DNA of 64,000 nucleotides from Pasteurella testudinis DSM 23072 (lineage in GTDB: Bacteria; Pseudomonadota; Gammaproteobacteria; Enterobacterales; Pasteurellaceae), in contig NZ_FWWV01000013.1 of NCBI RefSeq assembly GCF_900176075.1, positions 144,279-208,278 on the forward strand, given 5' to 3'. The notes under the pieces are model-generated. The model saw only the letters and a program-made list of their open reading frames with translations, made no database searches and was not told where the DNA came from. This document shows positions 35,117-47,730 of this stretch, piece by piece. The first letter of the stretch is position 1, and every line of letters starts with the position of its first letter. A program made the position numbers and the translations under genes.

Positions 35117-37495
35117 ATGTCAAAAGATCCCAATTATCAGGCGGAAGCGGAGAAATATGAAAATCCGATTCCAAGCCGTGAGTTTATTTTACAGACCATT
35201 CGCCAACACAATGCGCCGATGAAGCGGCAGGATATTCTGACCGCACTTAACATCACTGACGAAGAACAAATCGAAGGTATGCGCCGCCGTTTGCGTGCGA
35301 TGGAAAACGACGGGCAGTTGGTGTTTACCAAACGCCAATGCTACGCACTGCCGGAAAAATTATCGCTGCTGAAAGGCACGGTGATCGGGCATCGCGACGG
35401 TTACGGTTTTTTGCAGGTGGAAGGCTCGGTCGGCGGTAAAAAAGAAGACGATTGGTTTATTCCCAACGGACAGATGCAGCGCGTGATGCACGGCGATTAT
35501 GTACTGGCGCAGCCGAACGGGTTTGATCGCCGTGGGCGGCAGGAAGTGCGGATCGTGCGGATCTTGGAAAGCCGTAAAAAACAGATTGTCGGGCGTTTCT
35601 TTATGGAATCCGGCATTGCCTTTGTCGTGCCGGACGACAGCCGGATCAGCCACGATATTCTGATTCCGAACGAACACCGCATGGGCGCACGCATGGGGCA
35701 GGTGGTGGTGGTCGAGCTGCAACCGCGCACCCGCAACCATAATCCGGTCGGGATTATCACCGAGATTCTGGGCGACAATATGGCACCGGGCATGGAAGTG
35801 GAAATCGCACTGCGCAACCACGATATTCCGCATATTTTCCCTGAAAATGTGTTGAAACAGGTGGACGGCTTAAAAGAAGAGGTCAGCGAAGAAGCCAAAC
35901 AAGGACGGATTAATCTGTGCGATCTGCCGTTAGTCACCATTGACGGTGAAGACGCACGCGATTTTGACGATGCGGTTTATGCACGCAAAAACGGCGACAG
36001 CGGCTGGAAGCTATGGGTGGCGATTGCCGATGTGAGCTATTATGTACGCCTGAAAACCGCACTTGATGCCGAAGCACGCAATCGCGGTACGTCGGTTTAC
36101 TTCCCGAACCGCGTTGTGCCGATGTTGCCGGAAGTGCTGTCGAACGGGCTGTGCTCGTTAAATCCGCAAGTGGACCGGTTGTGTATGGTCTGCGAAATGG
36201 ACATTTCCAAAAAAGGCAAAATGACCGGCTACAAATTCTACGAAGCGGTGATGAATTCCCACGCCCGTTTGACCTACAGCAAAGTGTGGCGGATTTTAGA
36301 GGGCGACGAAGAATTGCGCCAACGCTACGCCCTGCTGGTACCGCACTTGGAAGAGTTGTACAGCTTGTTCAAGGTGCTGCACGACGCGCGCCAAAAACGC
36401 GGTGCGATTGATTTTGAAACCATCGAAACCCAGTTTATTTTTAATCCGCAAGGCCGAATCGAACGGATCGAACCTGTGGTGCGCAACGATGCGCATAAGA
36501 TCATCGAAGAGTGTATGATCCAAGCCAATATTGCGGCGGCAACTTTTGTGGAAAAAGCGCAAGAGCCTGCGCTGTTCCGCATTCATGCCGGTCCGGGAGA
36601 AGAAAAATTGATGGGCTTCCGCAGCTTCCTCAACGAGTGCGGTTTAACCCTCGGCGGCGGTTTGAAACCGACACCGGCGGATTACGCCGAATTGATGACA
36701 CAGGTGAAAGAGCGCCCCGATCATGAGCTGATTCAAACTATGTTGTTGCGCTCGCTCAGTCAAGCGGTGTATTCCGCCGACAATATCGGGCATTTCGGCT
36801 TGGCATTGGACAACTACGCCCATTTCACCTCGCCAATCCGCCGCTATCCTGACTTGAGCCTGCACCGCGCGATTAAATATCTGATCGCCAAGCAGCAAGG
36901 CAGCAACAAACGTTCCACCAGCGGCGGCGGTTTCCACTATCTGTTGGACGAAATTGATCTGCTCGGCGATCACTGCTCCACCACCGAACGCCGTGCCGAC
37001 GACGCCACCCGCGAAGTCGCCGACTGGCTGAAATGCGAATATATGCAGGATCACGTCGGCGAAGAGTTCGACGGCATAATCTCCAGCGTCACCGGCTTCG
37101 GCTTGTTTGTGCGCCTGAACGACTTCTTTATCGACGGCTTGGTGCATATCTCTACCCTCGATAACGACTATTACCAATTCGACAGCGCCGGACAACGCCT
37201 AATCGGCGAAAACAGCGGCATGTATTACCGTATCGGCGACAAAGTGCGGATCAAAGTCAGCGCCGTCAGTCTGGAACAGAAGCAGATCGATTTCGCAATG
37301 GTATCCAGCGAACGCAAACCGCTGCGCGAAGGCAAAACCGCCAAAGATCGCCTTAAGAAAAATGTGCGCTATGCCGAAAGTTTGGAAAAACGCCTGCGCG
37401 ACGGCAGAAGCGGCAAAGCCGATCCGGCACGCGCCGAGAAAAAGAAACCGTCGCGCAAAAGCGGCGCATTCAGCAAAAGTAAAAAACGCAAATAA
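35117..37495 (+). CDS. rnr: Ribonuclease R
   Basis: RNase R is a 3'-5' exoribonuclease that degrades structured RNA and helps rRNA and tmRNA quality control. The 792 residues show an N-terminal helix-turn-helix ([20 protein letters not shown]), cold-shock domains (residues about 80-230), the RNB catalytic domain with [16 protein letters not shown] (metal-binding aspartates) and [18 protein letters not shown], an S1 domain ([20 protein letters not shown]) and a basic Lys/Arg tail. AAGGAG precedes the ATG. E. coli keeps rnr next to rlmB; here two formaldehyde genes lie between. Confidence 0.96.
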   Translation: MSKDPNYQAEAEKYENPIPSREFILQTIRQHNAPMKRQDILTALNITDEEQIEGMRRRLRAMENDGQLVFTKRQCYALPEKLSLLKGTVIGHRDGYGFLQVEGSVGGKKEDDWFIPNGQMQRVMHGDYVLAQPNGFDRRGRQEVRIVRILESRKKQIVGRFFMESGIAFVVPDDSRISHDILIPNEHRMGARMGQVVVVELQPRTRNHNPVGIITEILGDNMAPGMEVEIALRNHDIPHIFPENVLKQVDGLKEEVSEEAKQGRINLCDLPLVTIDGEDARDFDDAVYARKNGDSGWKLWVAIADVSYYVRLKTALDAEARNRGTSVYFPNRVVPMLPEVLSNGLCSLNPQVDRLCMVCEMDISKKGKMTGYKFYEAVMNSHARLTYSKVWRILEGDEELRQRYALLVPHLEELYSLFKVLHDARQKRGAIDFETIETQFIFNPQGRIERIEPVVRNDAHKIIEECMIQANIAAATFVEKAQEPALFRIHAGPGEEKLMGFRSFLNECGLTLGGGLKPTPADYAELMTQVKERPDHELIQTMLLRSLSQAVYSADNIGHFGLALDNYAHFTSPIRRYPDLSLHRAIKYLIAKQQGSNKRSTSGGGFHYLLDEIDLLGDHCSTTERRADDATREVADWLKCEYMQDHVGEEFDGIISSVTGFGLFVRLNDFFIDGLVHISTLDNDYYQFDSAGQRLIGENSGMYYRIGDKVRIKVSAVSLEQKQIDFAMVSSERKPLREGKTAKDRLKKNVRYAESLEKRLRDGRSGKADPARAEKKKPSRKSGAFSKSKKRK

Positions 37496-38638
<1,143 letters not shown>

Positions 38639-38644
38639 CGCTAC

Positions 38645-38670
38645 AAAGTGCGGTCTGACCGCACTTTTTC
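38645..38670 (+). terminator. Inverted USS pair between adhC and fghA
   Basis: AAAGTGCGGT (38645-38654) and ACCGCACTTT (38658-38667) with a 3-base loop, then TTC. A strong terminator or attenuator placed between two genes of one pathway. Confidence 0.65.
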
Positions 38671-38689
38671 CTTTCTGTGTGAGGAACTT

Positions 38690-39532
38690 ATGACCACATT
38701 GACACTGATCAGCAGTAATAAAATGTTCGATGGACTACATCAACGCTACCGCCATTTTGCCAATAGTACCCAATGCGAGATGACCTTTGCCGTCTATCTG
38801 CCGCCGCAAGCACAAAACGGCGCAAAAGTGCCGCTGCTCTATTGGCTGTCGGGCTTAACCTGTAATGATGAAAATTTCTCTACCAAAGCCGGCGCACAGC
38901 GCTTGGCGGCGCAATACGGTTTTGCGCTGGTGATGCCGGACACCAGCCCGCGCGGCGACAATGTGGCAGATGACGATCACTATGATTTGGGGCAAGGCGC
39001 CGGATTTTACCTGAATGCCACTCAACAACCTTGGGCTGAACATTACCGTATGTACGATTATATCGTCGAGGAATTGCCGTCCTTACTGGCACAGCACTTT
39101 CCCCTGAATGGACAAGCGGCGATTTTCGGGCATTCGATGGGCGGACACGGTGCGTTGATGATTGCGTTGAAAAACAGCGAACGTTTCAGTTCTGTTTCCG
39201 CCTTTGCGCCCATCGTCAATCCAAGCGAAACGCCATGGGGACAAAAAGCCTTTTCTGCCTATTTAGGCGACGATCGGGCGGCATGGGCGCAATATGACAG
39301 CTTGCAACAACTGGCTCATGCCAAACGCAAACTGCCGATATTAATCGACCAAGGCGACGCCGATAATTTTTATCCTGAGCAGCTGCAACCGCAAAAATTC
39401 GTACAAAGTGCGGTTGAACACGGTTTTGCGATCGAATTTAATCTGCATTCGGGTTATGATCACAGTTACTATTTTATCGCCAGCTTTATCGAACCGCACT
39501 TTGCGTTTCATGCCAAATATTTCGGCGCATAA
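38690..39532 (+). CDS. fghA: S-formylglutathione hydrolase
   Basis: The enzyme hydrolyses S-formylglutathione to formate and glutathione, the step after AdhC. A 280-residue alpha/beta hydrolase: nucleophile Ser in IFGHSMGGHGAL, then Asp in DQGDADNFY and His in GYDHSYYFI. It contains the family phrases LSGLTCNDENFSTKAGAQRL and PDTSPRG. The ATG at 38690 follows GAGGAACTT; the frame opens further upstream in the hairpin and is not used. Homologues in E. coli are frmB and yeiG. Confidence 0.94.
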   Translation: MTTLTLISSNKMFDGLHQRYRHFANSTQCEMTFAVYLPPQAQNGAKVPLLYWLSGLTCNDENFSTKAGAQRLAAQYGFALVMPDTSPRGDNVADDDHYDLGQGAGFYLNATQQPWAEHYRMYDYIVEELPSLLAQHFPLNGQAAIFGHSMGGHGALMIALKNSERFSSVSAFAPIVNPSETPWGQKAFSAYLGDDRAAWAQYDSLQQLAHAKRKLPILIDQGDADNFYPEQLQPQKFVQSAVEHGFAIEFNLHSGYDHSYYFIASFIEPHFAFHAKYFGA

Positions 39533-39586
39533 TCCGGCGGCTTTTATGGTATCTTAACTAAAATCATTTCTGGCTAATAACACATT

Positions 39587-40324
39587 ATGAGCGAAAATAT
39601 TTACGGGATTCACGCAGTATCCTCTTTTTTAAACACTGCGCCAGAGCGGGTTATCGAAGTCTATGTGCTGAAAGGGCGAGAAGATAAACGTTTGCAACCG
39701 TTGTTAAATCAACTGCACGCTTTAGGCATTGCGGTGCAGCAGATGAATCGGCAAACGTTGGATAAAAAAGCCGACGGTGAGGTACACCAAGGCATTATTG
39801 CGCGGGTACAACCGGCGAAAGAGTTGAACGAAAACGATCTGGACGCCATTTTAAGCGGCAAAAGCGCACCGTTTTTACTGGTGTTGGACGGTGTCACCGA
39901 TCCGCATAATCTGGGGGCGTGTTTGCGCACCGCCGATGCGGCAGGGGTGGACGCGGTGATTGTGCCGAAAGACAAATCGGCGCAACTGACCTCGACCGCG
40001 CGCAAAGTGGCGTGCGGTGCGGCGGAAACGATGCCACTGGTTCGGGTGACCAACCTTGCGCGCACCTTGCGTGATCTGCAACAAAATCATAATATCTGGG
40101 TGGTCGGCACGGCAGGCGAAGCCACGGAAACGCTATATCAAACCCAACTCGACGGTGCGATTGTGCTGGTGATGGGTGCCGAAGGCGAAGGCATGCGCCG
40201 CCTCACACGCGAACATTGCGATCAACTAATCAGCATTCCGATGGCAGGCAGCGTTTCTTCGTTAAATGTTTCCGTCGCCACCGGGGTGTGCTTATTTGAA
40301 ATTGTGCGCCAGCGGATAAAGTAA
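39587..40324 (+). CDS. rlmB: 23S rRNA (guanosine-2251-2'-O)-methyltransferase
   Basis: RlmB methylates G2251 in the P loop of 23S rRNA. The 245 residues show a N-terminal substrate domain ([15 protein letters not shown]) and the SpoU fold with its three motifs: [31 protein letters not shown] and [17 protein letters not shown], which form the SAM-binding knot. E. coli has rnr-rlmB adjacent. The next 190 bases contain a repeat element. Confidence 0.96.
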   Translation: MSENIYGIHAVSSFLNTAPERVIEVYVLKGREDKRLQPLLNQLHALGIAVQQMNRQTLDKKADGEVHQGIIARVQPAKELNENDLDAILSGKSAPFLLVLDGVTDPHNLGACLRTADAAGVDAVIVPKDKSAQLTSTARKVACGAAETMPLVRVTNLARTLRDLQQNHNIWVVGTAGEATETLYQTQLDGAIVLVMGAEGEGMRRLTREHCDQLISIPMAGSVSSLNVSVATGVCLFEIVRQRIK

Positions 40325-40336
40325 GCCCTGTTGTAT

Positions 40337-40471
40337 TTCCCTTCTCCCTTGATGGGAAAAGGTGTCCGAAGGGCAGATGAGGGTGAAATAAAGCAAATTT
40401 GTACCCCTCATCCTGATTTTAGCTTCTGAACGAAGCCAAAATCTGTCTTTCTCCCACAAGGGGCGAAGGAA
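40337..40471 (+). repeat. Multi-hairpin repeat element, copy 1
   Basis: A 135-base element with terminal inverted repeats (TTCCCTTCTCCCTTG at the left, CAAGGGGCGAAGGAA at the right). Internal stems are GATGAGGGT with ACCCCTCATC, and ATTTTAGCTTC with GAAGCCAAAAT. A second copy in inverted orientation is at 47593-47725. It encodes nothing and looks like a non-coding mobile palindrome. Confidence 0.8.
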
Positions 40472-40517
40472 TAATCAAAATTTCGTATCTCAACCTACTG
40501 TTTTAAAAGGATAAACA

Positions 40518-41330
40518 ATGAAATACCGTGTCGTTGCATTTGATTTAGACGGAACCTTACTCAACAGCCAAGGCGAAATCCTGCCGAGCAGCATTGAAGC
40601 GATTAATGCCGCCCGTGCTAAAGGCGCTAAAGTCATACTGGTAACCGGTCGTCACCACACCGCAGTGAAACCCTATTATCATCAGTTGCAACTGGATACG
40701 CCGATTATCTGCTGTAACGGCACTTATATTTACGATGTCGCCGGCGACAGCACCCCAGTGGCAAATCCGTTCACTTGGCAGCAGGCTCGCAAAGTGATCG
40801 ATACCGCGGAACAATTAGGCATTCACCTGCTGATGTACACCCGTGATCAAATGACCTTCACCGAATTTAATCCGCATATGCGCAAATTTTCCCAATGGGT
40901 GGCGCAATGCCCGGAAAATGTACGCCCGAATTTGCAACAAATCAGCAGCTTTTACGCGCCGCTGGCTAATCGGCAGGCGATTTGGAAATTTGTGATCAGC
41001 CACCCTGACCGTGCGTTAATGGAAAGTGCGGTCGCGCAATTGCCAAGCGAACAGTTCAGCTGCGAATGGTCGTGGGTTGATCGGGTCGATGTCGCCAACA
41101 ACGGCAACAGCAAAGGCGGACGCTTGCTGGAGCTGTTAAAAAGCTGGAATGTCGATCCGCAGCAGGTGATTGCCTTCGGCGACAACCATAATGACATCAG
41201 TATGCTGACCGCTGTCGGCTTGGGCGTGGCAATGGGCAATGCCGAAGCCGACGTGAAAGCACAGGCGAAATTGATCACCACCGACAACGATCAAAACGGT
41301 ATCCAACAGGTTTTGGCAAAATATTTATAA
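40518..41330 (+). CDS. Cof-type HAD-IIB phosphatase
   Basis: A sugar-phosphate or cofactor phosphatase of the haloacid dehalogenase family, 270 residues. Motif I is VAFDLDGTLLNSQGE, motif II the Thr in ILVTGRHH, the cap lies between about 80 and 190, and motif III/IV is the Lys in NSKGGRLLELL and FGDNHNDISML. It resembles E. coli YidA/YbiV. The metabolite is not known from sequence. It starts after AAAAGGATAAACA. The repeat element and the ygiW operon are its neighbours. Confidence 0.9.
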   Translation: MKYRVVAFDLDGTLLNSQGEILPSSIEAINAARAKGAKVILVTGRHHTAVKPYYHQLQLDTPIICCNGTYIYDVAGDSTPVANPFTWQQARKVIDTAEQLGIHLLMYTRDQMTFTEFNPHMRKFSQWVAQCPENVRPNLQQISSFYAPLANRQAIWKFVISHPDRALMESAVAQLPSEQFSCEWSWVDRVDVANNGNSKGGRLLELLKSWNVDPQQVIAFGDNHNDISMLTAVGLGVAMGNAEADVKAQAKLITTDNDQNGIQQVLAKYL

Positions 41331-41341
41331 AATTTTTACCG

Positions 41342-41376
41342 GTTAAGATTTTTTTAAGAACTCTTTGGTTTAATAC
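41342..41376 (+). promoter_or_regulatory. Candidate QseB/PmrA-type box and promoter before ygiW-qseBC
   Basis: GTTAAG (41342-41347) and TTTAAG (41353-41358) form a direct repeat spaced 11 bases start to start, matching the YTTAAK-N5-YTTAAK boxes of PmrA-like response regulators. It is followed by TTTAATAC (around 41369-41376), a possible -10. This fits autoregulation by the QseB regulator encoded downstream. Confidence 0.5.
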
Positions 41377-41460
41377 ACTCAACAAAGCGTTACAGACAAG
41401 CACCGAAGTGCTTACGCCTTGTCAACATTTGATGAAAATTAAACTCGGAGAGTAACTATT

Positions 41461-41895
41461 ATGAAAAAATTAGCCCTAACTTCAGCCCTTTTATTAGCCG
41501 TCAGCGGCGGTGCATTAGCCGCTACACAAAGTGCGGACGGCACGCAACCGACCTTTGGCGGCGAGCGCGTTATGCAAAAACATGACGGTAAACGCAGCGA
41601 CAAACACCAACGCGGCGGATTCGCCGGTGAGCAGGCGGCGGTAACCAAAGTGGCCGATGTTAAAAACCTGAAAGATGATGCCCGTGTGGTATTGGAAGGG
41701 TTCATCGAGCAACAGGTCGGCAAAGACGACTATGTGTTTAAAGATGACAGCGGCAGCATCGAAGTGGAAATCGAGCGTCGTGCTTGGGCAGGACAGGAAG
41801 TGACCCCGAGTGATAAAGTGAAATTATTCGGCGAAGTTGACCAATCTTGGAACAAGACCGAAGTTGAAATCCACCGCGTAGTGAAAGTAAAATAA
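41461..41895 (+). CDS. ygiW: YgiW/YdeI-family periplasmic OB-fold stress protein
   Basis: A periplasmic protein of the BOF family (bacterial OB fold), tied to stress tolerance; in Salmonella a homologue (VisP) binds sugars. The 144 residues have a signal peptide (MKKLALTSALLLAVSGGALA, cleavage before ATQ). A flexible, basic, His-rich segment follows (residues 33-55), then the OB fold with VLEGFIEQQVGKDDYVFKDD and SIEVEIERRAWAG and ending VDQSWNKTEVEIHRVVKV. It starts the ygiW-qseBC operon known from Aggregatibacter and Haemophilus (there ygiW-firRS). Confidence 0.9.
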   Translation: MKKLALTSALLLAVSGGALAATQSADGTQPTFGGERVMQKHDGKRSDKHQRGGFAGEQAAVTKVADVKNLKDDARVVLEGFIEQQVGKDDYVFKDDSGSIEVEIERRAWAGQEVTPSDKVKLFGEVDQSWNKTEVEIHRVVKVK

Positions 41896-41904
41896 GCCAA
41901 ACGC

Positions 41905-41939
41905 AAACCGCACTTTATAACACAAAGTGCGGTTTTTTC
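41905..41939 (+). terminator. USS-pair hairpin between ygiW and qseB
   Basis: AAACCGCACTTT and AAAGTGCGGTTT (41905-41935) with a 7-base loop, followed by TTTCT. A good terminator shape lying within the presumed operon, so it could reduce qseBC expression relative to ygiW. Confidence 0.6.
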
Positions 41940-41970
41940 TCAATATCATAAATAGCGGAAACCCTCTCCT

Positions 41971-42639
41971 ATGCGCATACTCCTTATCGAAGACGATCCA
42001 TTAATCGGCGACGGTTTGAAAATCGGGCTGACCAAATTCAATTACAGTGTGGATTGGTTTCAAGACGGCAAAACCGGCTTTGAAGCGCTAAACAGTGCGC
42101 CTTATGATGCGGTGGTGCTGGATTTAACCCTGCCGAAAATGGACGGCATGGATATTTTGCAGCAGTGGCGCAAGCAAAACCAAGATGTACCCGTGCTGAT
42201 TCTGACCGCGCGCGACAGTTTGGAGCAGCGTGTTTCCGGTTTGAAACAGGGCGCGGACGATTATCTGTGCAAGCCTTTTGCCCTGAGCGAAGTGGCGGCA
42301 CGGCTGGAAGCGCTGATCCGCCGCCGTCACGGCAACCTGAATCCGGTCATCACCCACGGCAACCTCAGCTTCGAACCCGATGCCAGAGTGGTTAAAATCG
42401 ACGGGCAGGCGATCAACCTGACGACCCGCGAATTTAAACTGTTGGCGCTGTTTTTATCCAATAAAGAGCGGGTGCTGCCACGCTCGCTTATCGAAGAAAA
42501 ACTGCATAGCTGGGACGATGAAATCAGCAGCAATGCGTTGGAAGTGCATATCCATAACCTGCGTAAAAAACTCGGCAACCACGTTATCCGCACGGTGCAC
42601 GGTGTCGGCTATACTTTAGGCAAAGCCGATGAAAATTAA
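41971..42639 (+). CDS. qseB: Response regulator QseB (FirR)
   Basis: An OmpR-family response regulator of 222 residues. The receiver domain has the acid pair [10 protein letters not shown], phosphorylated Asp51 in [16 protein letters not shown], and Lys in [10 protein letters not shown]; the C-terminal winged helix has [20 protein letters not shown] and [15 protein letters not shown]. Homologous to PmrA/QseB, and to FirR of Haemophilus, which responds to iron and zinc. It overlaps qseC by 11 bases, so the pair is translationally coupled. Confidence 0.93.
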   Translation: MRILLIEDDPLIGDGLKIGLTKFNYSVDWFQDGKTGFEALNSAPYDAVVLDLTLPKMDGMDILQQWRKQNQDVPVLILTARDSLEQRVSGLKQGADDYLCKPFALSEVAARLEALIRRRHGNLNPVITHGNLSFEPDARVVKIDGQAINLTTREFKLLALFLSNKERVLPRSLIEEKLHSWDDEISSNALEVHIHNLRKKLGNHVIRTVHGVGYTLGKADEN

Positions 42640-43981
42640 CAGCTTACGCCTACGGTTGATTATTATCCTCTCTTTCACCTCACTGTTACTGTGGTGCGTG
42701 GCGGGTATCATCGCTTGGAGCAAGGCGAAAGACGAAACCGACAAAGTGTTTGATGCGCAACAAATTCTATTTGCCCAACGGTTGGCAACCTCCAATCTGA
42801 GACAAATTCTAATTCAACAACACAACGGCAAAATGCCCGAAGCCTTTAAACCGCCGCGCCACATACGCAAAAAAGTGTTGGACGACGATGCCTTGGCATT
42901 TGCGATTTTTACCCGTCAAGGCGAAAGGGTGCTGTCGGACGGTAATAACGGCGATCATATCACCTTTTCACCGACGCGCGGTTTTGCCAAACAAACAATT
43001 GATGATGATTCTTGGCGTATTTTCTGGCTTCCTGCTGCCGGTGGCGAATTAATGATTGCTGTCGGGCAAGAGCTGGAATACCGTGAAGACATTGTATCCG
43101 ATATGGTTTTCAGCCAACTGTGGGTTTGGCTCGCCGGCTTGCCGGTGTTGCTGGCGTTAATCGCCTTTGTCGTCAGCCGTGAATTGGCGCCGCTCAAACG
43201 CTTACGCCAAGAACTGCACCACCGTTCGCCGGACGATAACAGCCCGATCGAAATTCCGTCATTGCCGTCGGAGATCCAGCCGGTGGTCAACAGCCTGAAC
43301 CACTTTTTTGACCGCACTTCGTCAATGCTGCTGCGCGAGCGCCGTTTTACCTCTGATGCCGCCCATGAACTGCGCAGTCCGCTGACCGCACTTCGGGTGC
43401 AGACCGAAATAGCACAACTCGCCGGCGACGACAGCACAATGCGCGATCAGGCGTTAAACCATTTAACCCACGGCATTGACCGCGCCACCCAGCTGATCGA
43501 ACAGCTGCTCACGCTTTCGCGTTTGGATTCGGTGGTCGAGCTGGACAATCAGGAAACGATAAAATGGCAGGATTTGGTCGAATCACTACTCGGCGAACGC
43601 TATTTTGCCGCCGCCAAAAAACAGATTGCCTTGGAATTTCAACAACATGCCCAACCGCCGTTACAACAAGGACAACCGCTATTGATTTCCTTGATGTTAC
43701 GCAACCTGATCGACAATGCGATTCACTACTGCCCGAACGGCAGCCGGATTGTGGTGTCGTTATACCGTGATCGGATTACGGTAAGCGACAACGGCAACGG
43801 CGTTGCGCCGGATGATCTGCTGAAATTGGGGCAGCGCTTTTACCGTCCTGCCGGCCAAAATGAAAAAGGCAGCGGCTTGGGCTTGTCGATCGTGAATCGA
43901 ATCGCAGAATTACACCACTATTCAGTTAAATTCAGAAATATTATTCCAAAAGGATTTGAAAGCGAGATCCGATTCGAATAA
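42629..43981 (+). CDS. qseC: Sensor histidine kinase QseC (FirS)
   Basis: An inner-membrane sensor kinase of 450 residues. Two membrane helices (residues 10-30 and 163-182) flank a periplasmic sensor. The H box is [20 protein letters not shown] (His246), followed by N ([13 protein letters not shown]), G1 ([12 protein letters not shown]) and G2 ([14 protein letters not shown]) boxes. The periplasmic part contains the acidic run DDDALAF. QseC is known as an adrenergic/AI-3 sensor in E. coli, and FirS senses ferrous iron or zinc in Haemophilus; the signal here is not determinable. Confidence 0.92.
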   Translation: MKINSLRLRLIIILSFTSLLLWCVAGIIAWSKAKDETDKVFDAQQILFAQRLATSNLRQILIQQHNGKMPEAFKPPRHIRKKVLDDDALAFAIFTRQGERVLSDGNNGDHITFSPTRGFAKQTIDDDSWRIFWLPAAGGELMIAVGQELEYREDIVSDMVFSQLWVWLAGLPVLLALIAFVVSRELAPLKRLRQELHHRSPDDNSPIEIPSLPSEIQPVVNSLNHFFDRTSSMLLRERRFTSDAAHELRSPLTALRVQTEIAQLAGDDSTMRDQALNHLTHGIDRATQLIEQLLTLSRLDSVVELDNQETIKWQDLVESLLGERYFAAAKKQIALEFQQHAQPPLQQGQPLLISLMLRNLIDNAIHYCPNGSRIVVSLYRDRITVSDNGNGVAPDDLLKLGQRFYRPAGQNEKGSGLGLSIVNRIAELHHYSVKFRNIIPKGFESEIRFE

Positions 43982-44087
43982 TCCAAAAGTGGTATTTGAC
44001 ATCGTTGTTAAAAATCTGTATTAATAAAATTGAAAAGCAGTAAATCCTTGCTTCAATTCTGATTGAAACCAACTAAATGGAGGGATT

Positions 44088-44318
44088 ATGCCTAGAAAAT
44101 TGCGTAAAAACTTAGGAACGCTCGATCGTATTATTCGAATTCTACTGGGGATTACCTTGTGTATCTTAAGTGCGGTCAAAATTATCGGCCCTTGGGGATA
44201 CATTGGTGTGCTGATCACCATCAGCGGCTTGCTAAGTTATTGTTTAATTTATAAATGGCTAGGCATCTCTACCTGCGTCAATAATTGCGAAATCGATTTT
44301 GATGATGAGCATACTTGA
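44088..44318 (+). CDS. DUF2892 (YgaP-like) small membrane protein
   Basis: A 76-residue inner-membrane protein with two membrane segments separated by a Gly/Pro turn (IIRILLGITLCILSAVKIIG, then WGYIGVLITISGLLSYCLIY). The basic N-terminus MPRKLRKNLGTLDR is typical of DUF2892, the membrane domain also found on the YgaP rhodanese. The family is thought to bind or sense small molecules, without proof. The ending WLGISTCVNNCEID has two Cys. It starts after a strong GGAGGGATT and is followed by a terminator. Confidence 0.83.
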   Translation: MPRKLRKNLGTLDRIIRILLGITLCILSAVKIIGPWGYIGVLITISGLLSYCLIYKWLGISTCVNNCEIDFDDEHT

Positions 44319-44353
44319 TATTGATTGATACAGTTGATACACACGCTCTTATG

Positions 44354-44384
44354 AACCGCACTTTAATAAAAGTGCGGTTTTTAT
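44354..44384. terminator. USS-pair terminator between the DUF2892 gene and leuD
   Basis: AACCGCACTTT and AAAGTGCGGTT (44354-44379) with a 4-base loop, then TTTTAT. It lies between convergent genes and could serve both. Confidence 0.75.
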
Positions 44385-44426
44385 ATTGAAAATCAGGCTG
44401 AGAATCGGGTTGAAAAACGATAAACC

Positions 44427-45029
44427 CTAACGCAAAAACGCCGGAATCTTGCTTTCATATTCGCTGATCGCGTCGGCATGCTGCAATGTCAGACCGATGT
44501 TATCCAAACCTTCCAATAAGCAGTGGCGACGGAATTCGTCCAGTTCAAAGTGATAGACTTTGTCGCCGACGGTGACGGTTTTGGCAACCAAATCGACGTG
44601 AATCTGTTTGCCTTCGTTTGCCCACACCCATTGGAAAATCTCTTCCACTTGCTGCTCGCTCAAACGGATCGGTAACATATGGTTGTTCAAGCTGTTGTTG
44701 TAGAAAATATCGGCGAAGCTCGGGGCGATCATCACTTTAAAGCCATAATCCGCCAACGCCCAAGGGGCGTGTTCCCGCGACGAACCGCAGCCTAAATTTT
44801 CGCGCGCCAATAAAATCGTTGCGCCTTGATATTGCGGATAATTCAACACAAATTCCGGATTCGGTTGCGTGCCGTCCACATCGAGATAACGCCATTCGTG
44901 AAACAGATGCTTGCCGAAGCCGACACGGGTGATCGCTTGCAAGAATTGTTTCGGGATAATCGCATCGGTATCCACATTGGCGGCGTCCAGTGGAACGACT
45001 AAACCTGAAAGTTGTTTAAAACCTGCCAT
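44427..45029 (-). CDS. leuD: 3-isopropylmalate dehydratase small subunit
   Basis: LeuD forms the isomerase with LeuC, turning 2-isopropylmalate into 3-isopropylmalate in leucine synthesis. The 200 residues begin [20 protein letters not shown] and have [20 protein letters not shown], the swivel-domain phrase [20 protein letters not shown] and the loop [17 protein letters not shown]. It is the last gene of leuABCD, with 10 bases after leuC. Confidence 0.97.
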   Translation of the reverse strand: MAGFKQLSGLVVPLDAANVDTDAIIPKQFLQAITRVGFGKHLFHEWRYLDVDGTQPNPEFVLNYPQYQGATILLARENLGCGSSREHAPWALADYGFKVMIAPSFADIFYNNSLNNHMLPIRLSEQQVEEIFQWVWANEGKQIHVDLVAKTVTVGDKVYHFELDEFRRHCLLEGLDNIGLTLQHADAISEYESKIPAFLR

Positions 45030-45039
45030 TGTGAACTCC

Positions 45040-46449
45040 TTAATTTAATGAAACTTGACGAATATCAACGAATTTGCCGAATACTGCGGCGGCGGCGGCC
45101 ATTGCCGGACTGACCAAATGGGTGCGTCCGTTGCGCCCTTGGCGACCTTCAAAGTTACGGTTGCTGGTCGAGGCGCAACGTTCCCATTCGCCCAAACGGT
45201 CATCGTTCATGCCTAAGCACATCGAGCAGCCCGGATTACGCCACTCGGCACCGGCTGCGATAAAGATTTTATCCAAACCCTCTTGTTCCGCCTGTTCTTT
45301 GACTAAACCGGAGCCAGGCACGACCAACACACGTTTGACATTATCGGCTTTTTTGCGCCCTTTCATCACCGCTGCCGCCGCGCGCAAGTCTTCAATCCGC
45401 GAGTTGGTGCAAGAGCCGATAAACACTTGATCAACCGCTACTTGAGTTAAATCGGTATTCGCTGCTAAGCCGATATAATCCAGCGCTTTTTCTGCCGAAC
45501 CGCGCACCACCGGATCCGCCATTTCCGCCGGATTCGGCACTAATTGATCGATACCGATCACTTGTCCCGGATTCGTGCCCCACGTCACTTGTGGCGCAAT
45601 GTCTTTGGCTTCCAGCACCACCACCGTATCAAACTCTGCACCGTCGTCGGTTTTTAAGGTTTTCCAATATGCCACGGCGTCGTCCCAATCTTTGCCTTGC
45701 GGCGCATGTGGGCGACCTTTTAAGTAGGCAAACGTGGTTTCGTCCGGCGCAATCAAACCGGCTTTCGCCCCCAACTCGATCGCCATGTTGCACACGGTCA
45801 TACGTCCTTCCATCGATAAATCGCGGATTGCTTCGCCGCAGAATTCGACCACATGCCCTGTGCCGCCTGCCATTGTGGTTTTGCCGATAATCGCCAGCAC
45901 AATATCTTTAGCGGTAATGCCTGCGCCGACTTTGCCACGCACTTCGATTTTCATGCTTTTGGCACGGGCTTGCTTTAAGGTTTGGGTGGCTAAAACGTGT
46001 TCCACTTCGGACGTGCCGATCCCGAACGCCAATGCGCCGAAAGCACCGTGGGTTGCGGTGTGCGAATCGCCGCAGACAATGGTCATACCCGGCAAGGTTA
46101 AACCTTGCTCCGGCCCCATAACGTGGACGATGCCCTGTTCTTTGCTGTTCATATCAAACAACGAGATGCCGGTGGCTTTGCAGTTTTTATCCAATTCCAA
46201 CACCTGAATCCGTGCCTGCCCTTCCAATTTATTCACGTCACGCTCTTGGGTGGAAATGCTGTGATCCATCGTGCCGAAAGTTTTACCGACTTGGCGCACT
46301 GGACGGTTTGCCACGCGCAAGCCGTCAAAGGCCTGCGGGCTGGTCACTTCGTGGATCAAATGGCGGTTGATATACAGAATCGGGGTTTCGCCGTCCGCTT
46401 CATAAACGACGTGAGAGTCGAACAGTTTTTGGTATAAAGTCTTTTTCAT
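45040..46449 (-). CDS. leuC: 3-isopropylmalate dehydratase large subunit
   Basis: LeuC carries the [4Fe-4S] cluster of isopropylmalate isomerase. The 469-residue aconitase-fold protein has its cluster cysteines in [16 protein letters not shown] and [15 protein letters not shown], and substrate residues in [20 protein letters not shown] (residues ~128-147). [13 protein letters not shown] and [10 protein letters not shown] are standard. It lies 38 bases after leuB. Confidence 0.97.
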   Translation of the reverse strand: MKKTLYQKLFDSHVVYEADGETPILYINRHLIHEVTSPQAFDGLRVANRPVRQVGKTFGTMDHSISTQERDVNKLEGQARIQVLELDKNCKATGISLFDMNSKEQGIVHVMGPEQGLTLPGMTIVCGDSHTATHGAFGALAFGIGTSEVEHVLATQTLKQARAKSMKIEVRGKVGAGITAKDIVLAIIGKTTMAGGTGHVVEFCGEAIRDLSMEGRMTVCNMAIELGAKAGLIAPDETTFAYLKGRPHAPQGKDWDDAVAYWKTLKTDDGAEFDTVVVLEAKDIAPQVTWGTNPGQVIGIDQLVPNPAEMADPVVRGSAEKALDYIGLAANTDLTQVAVDQVFIGSCTNSRIEDLRAAAAVMKGRKKADNVKRVLVVPGSGLVKEQAEQEGLDKIFIAAGAEWRNPGCSMCLGMNDDRLGEWERCASTSNRNFEGRQGRNGRTHLVSPAMAAAAAVFGKFVDIRQVSLN

Positions 46450-46487
46450 TGTGTCATCCGTAAATATGTAAATTCGTGAGTTTTTAA

Positions 46488-47725
<1,238 letters not shown>

Positions 47726-47730
47726 TTGTC

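Noticed and set aside
36644-37195. 183-codon minus-strand frame inside rnr
   Set aside because: Antisense shadow of the RNase R catalytic and S1 domains; its composition follows the complement of conserved codons.
40325-40517. Small gene in the rlmB to HAD gap
   Set aside because: The gap is filled by the multi-hairpin repeat; no frame with a start signal and recognisable product was seen.
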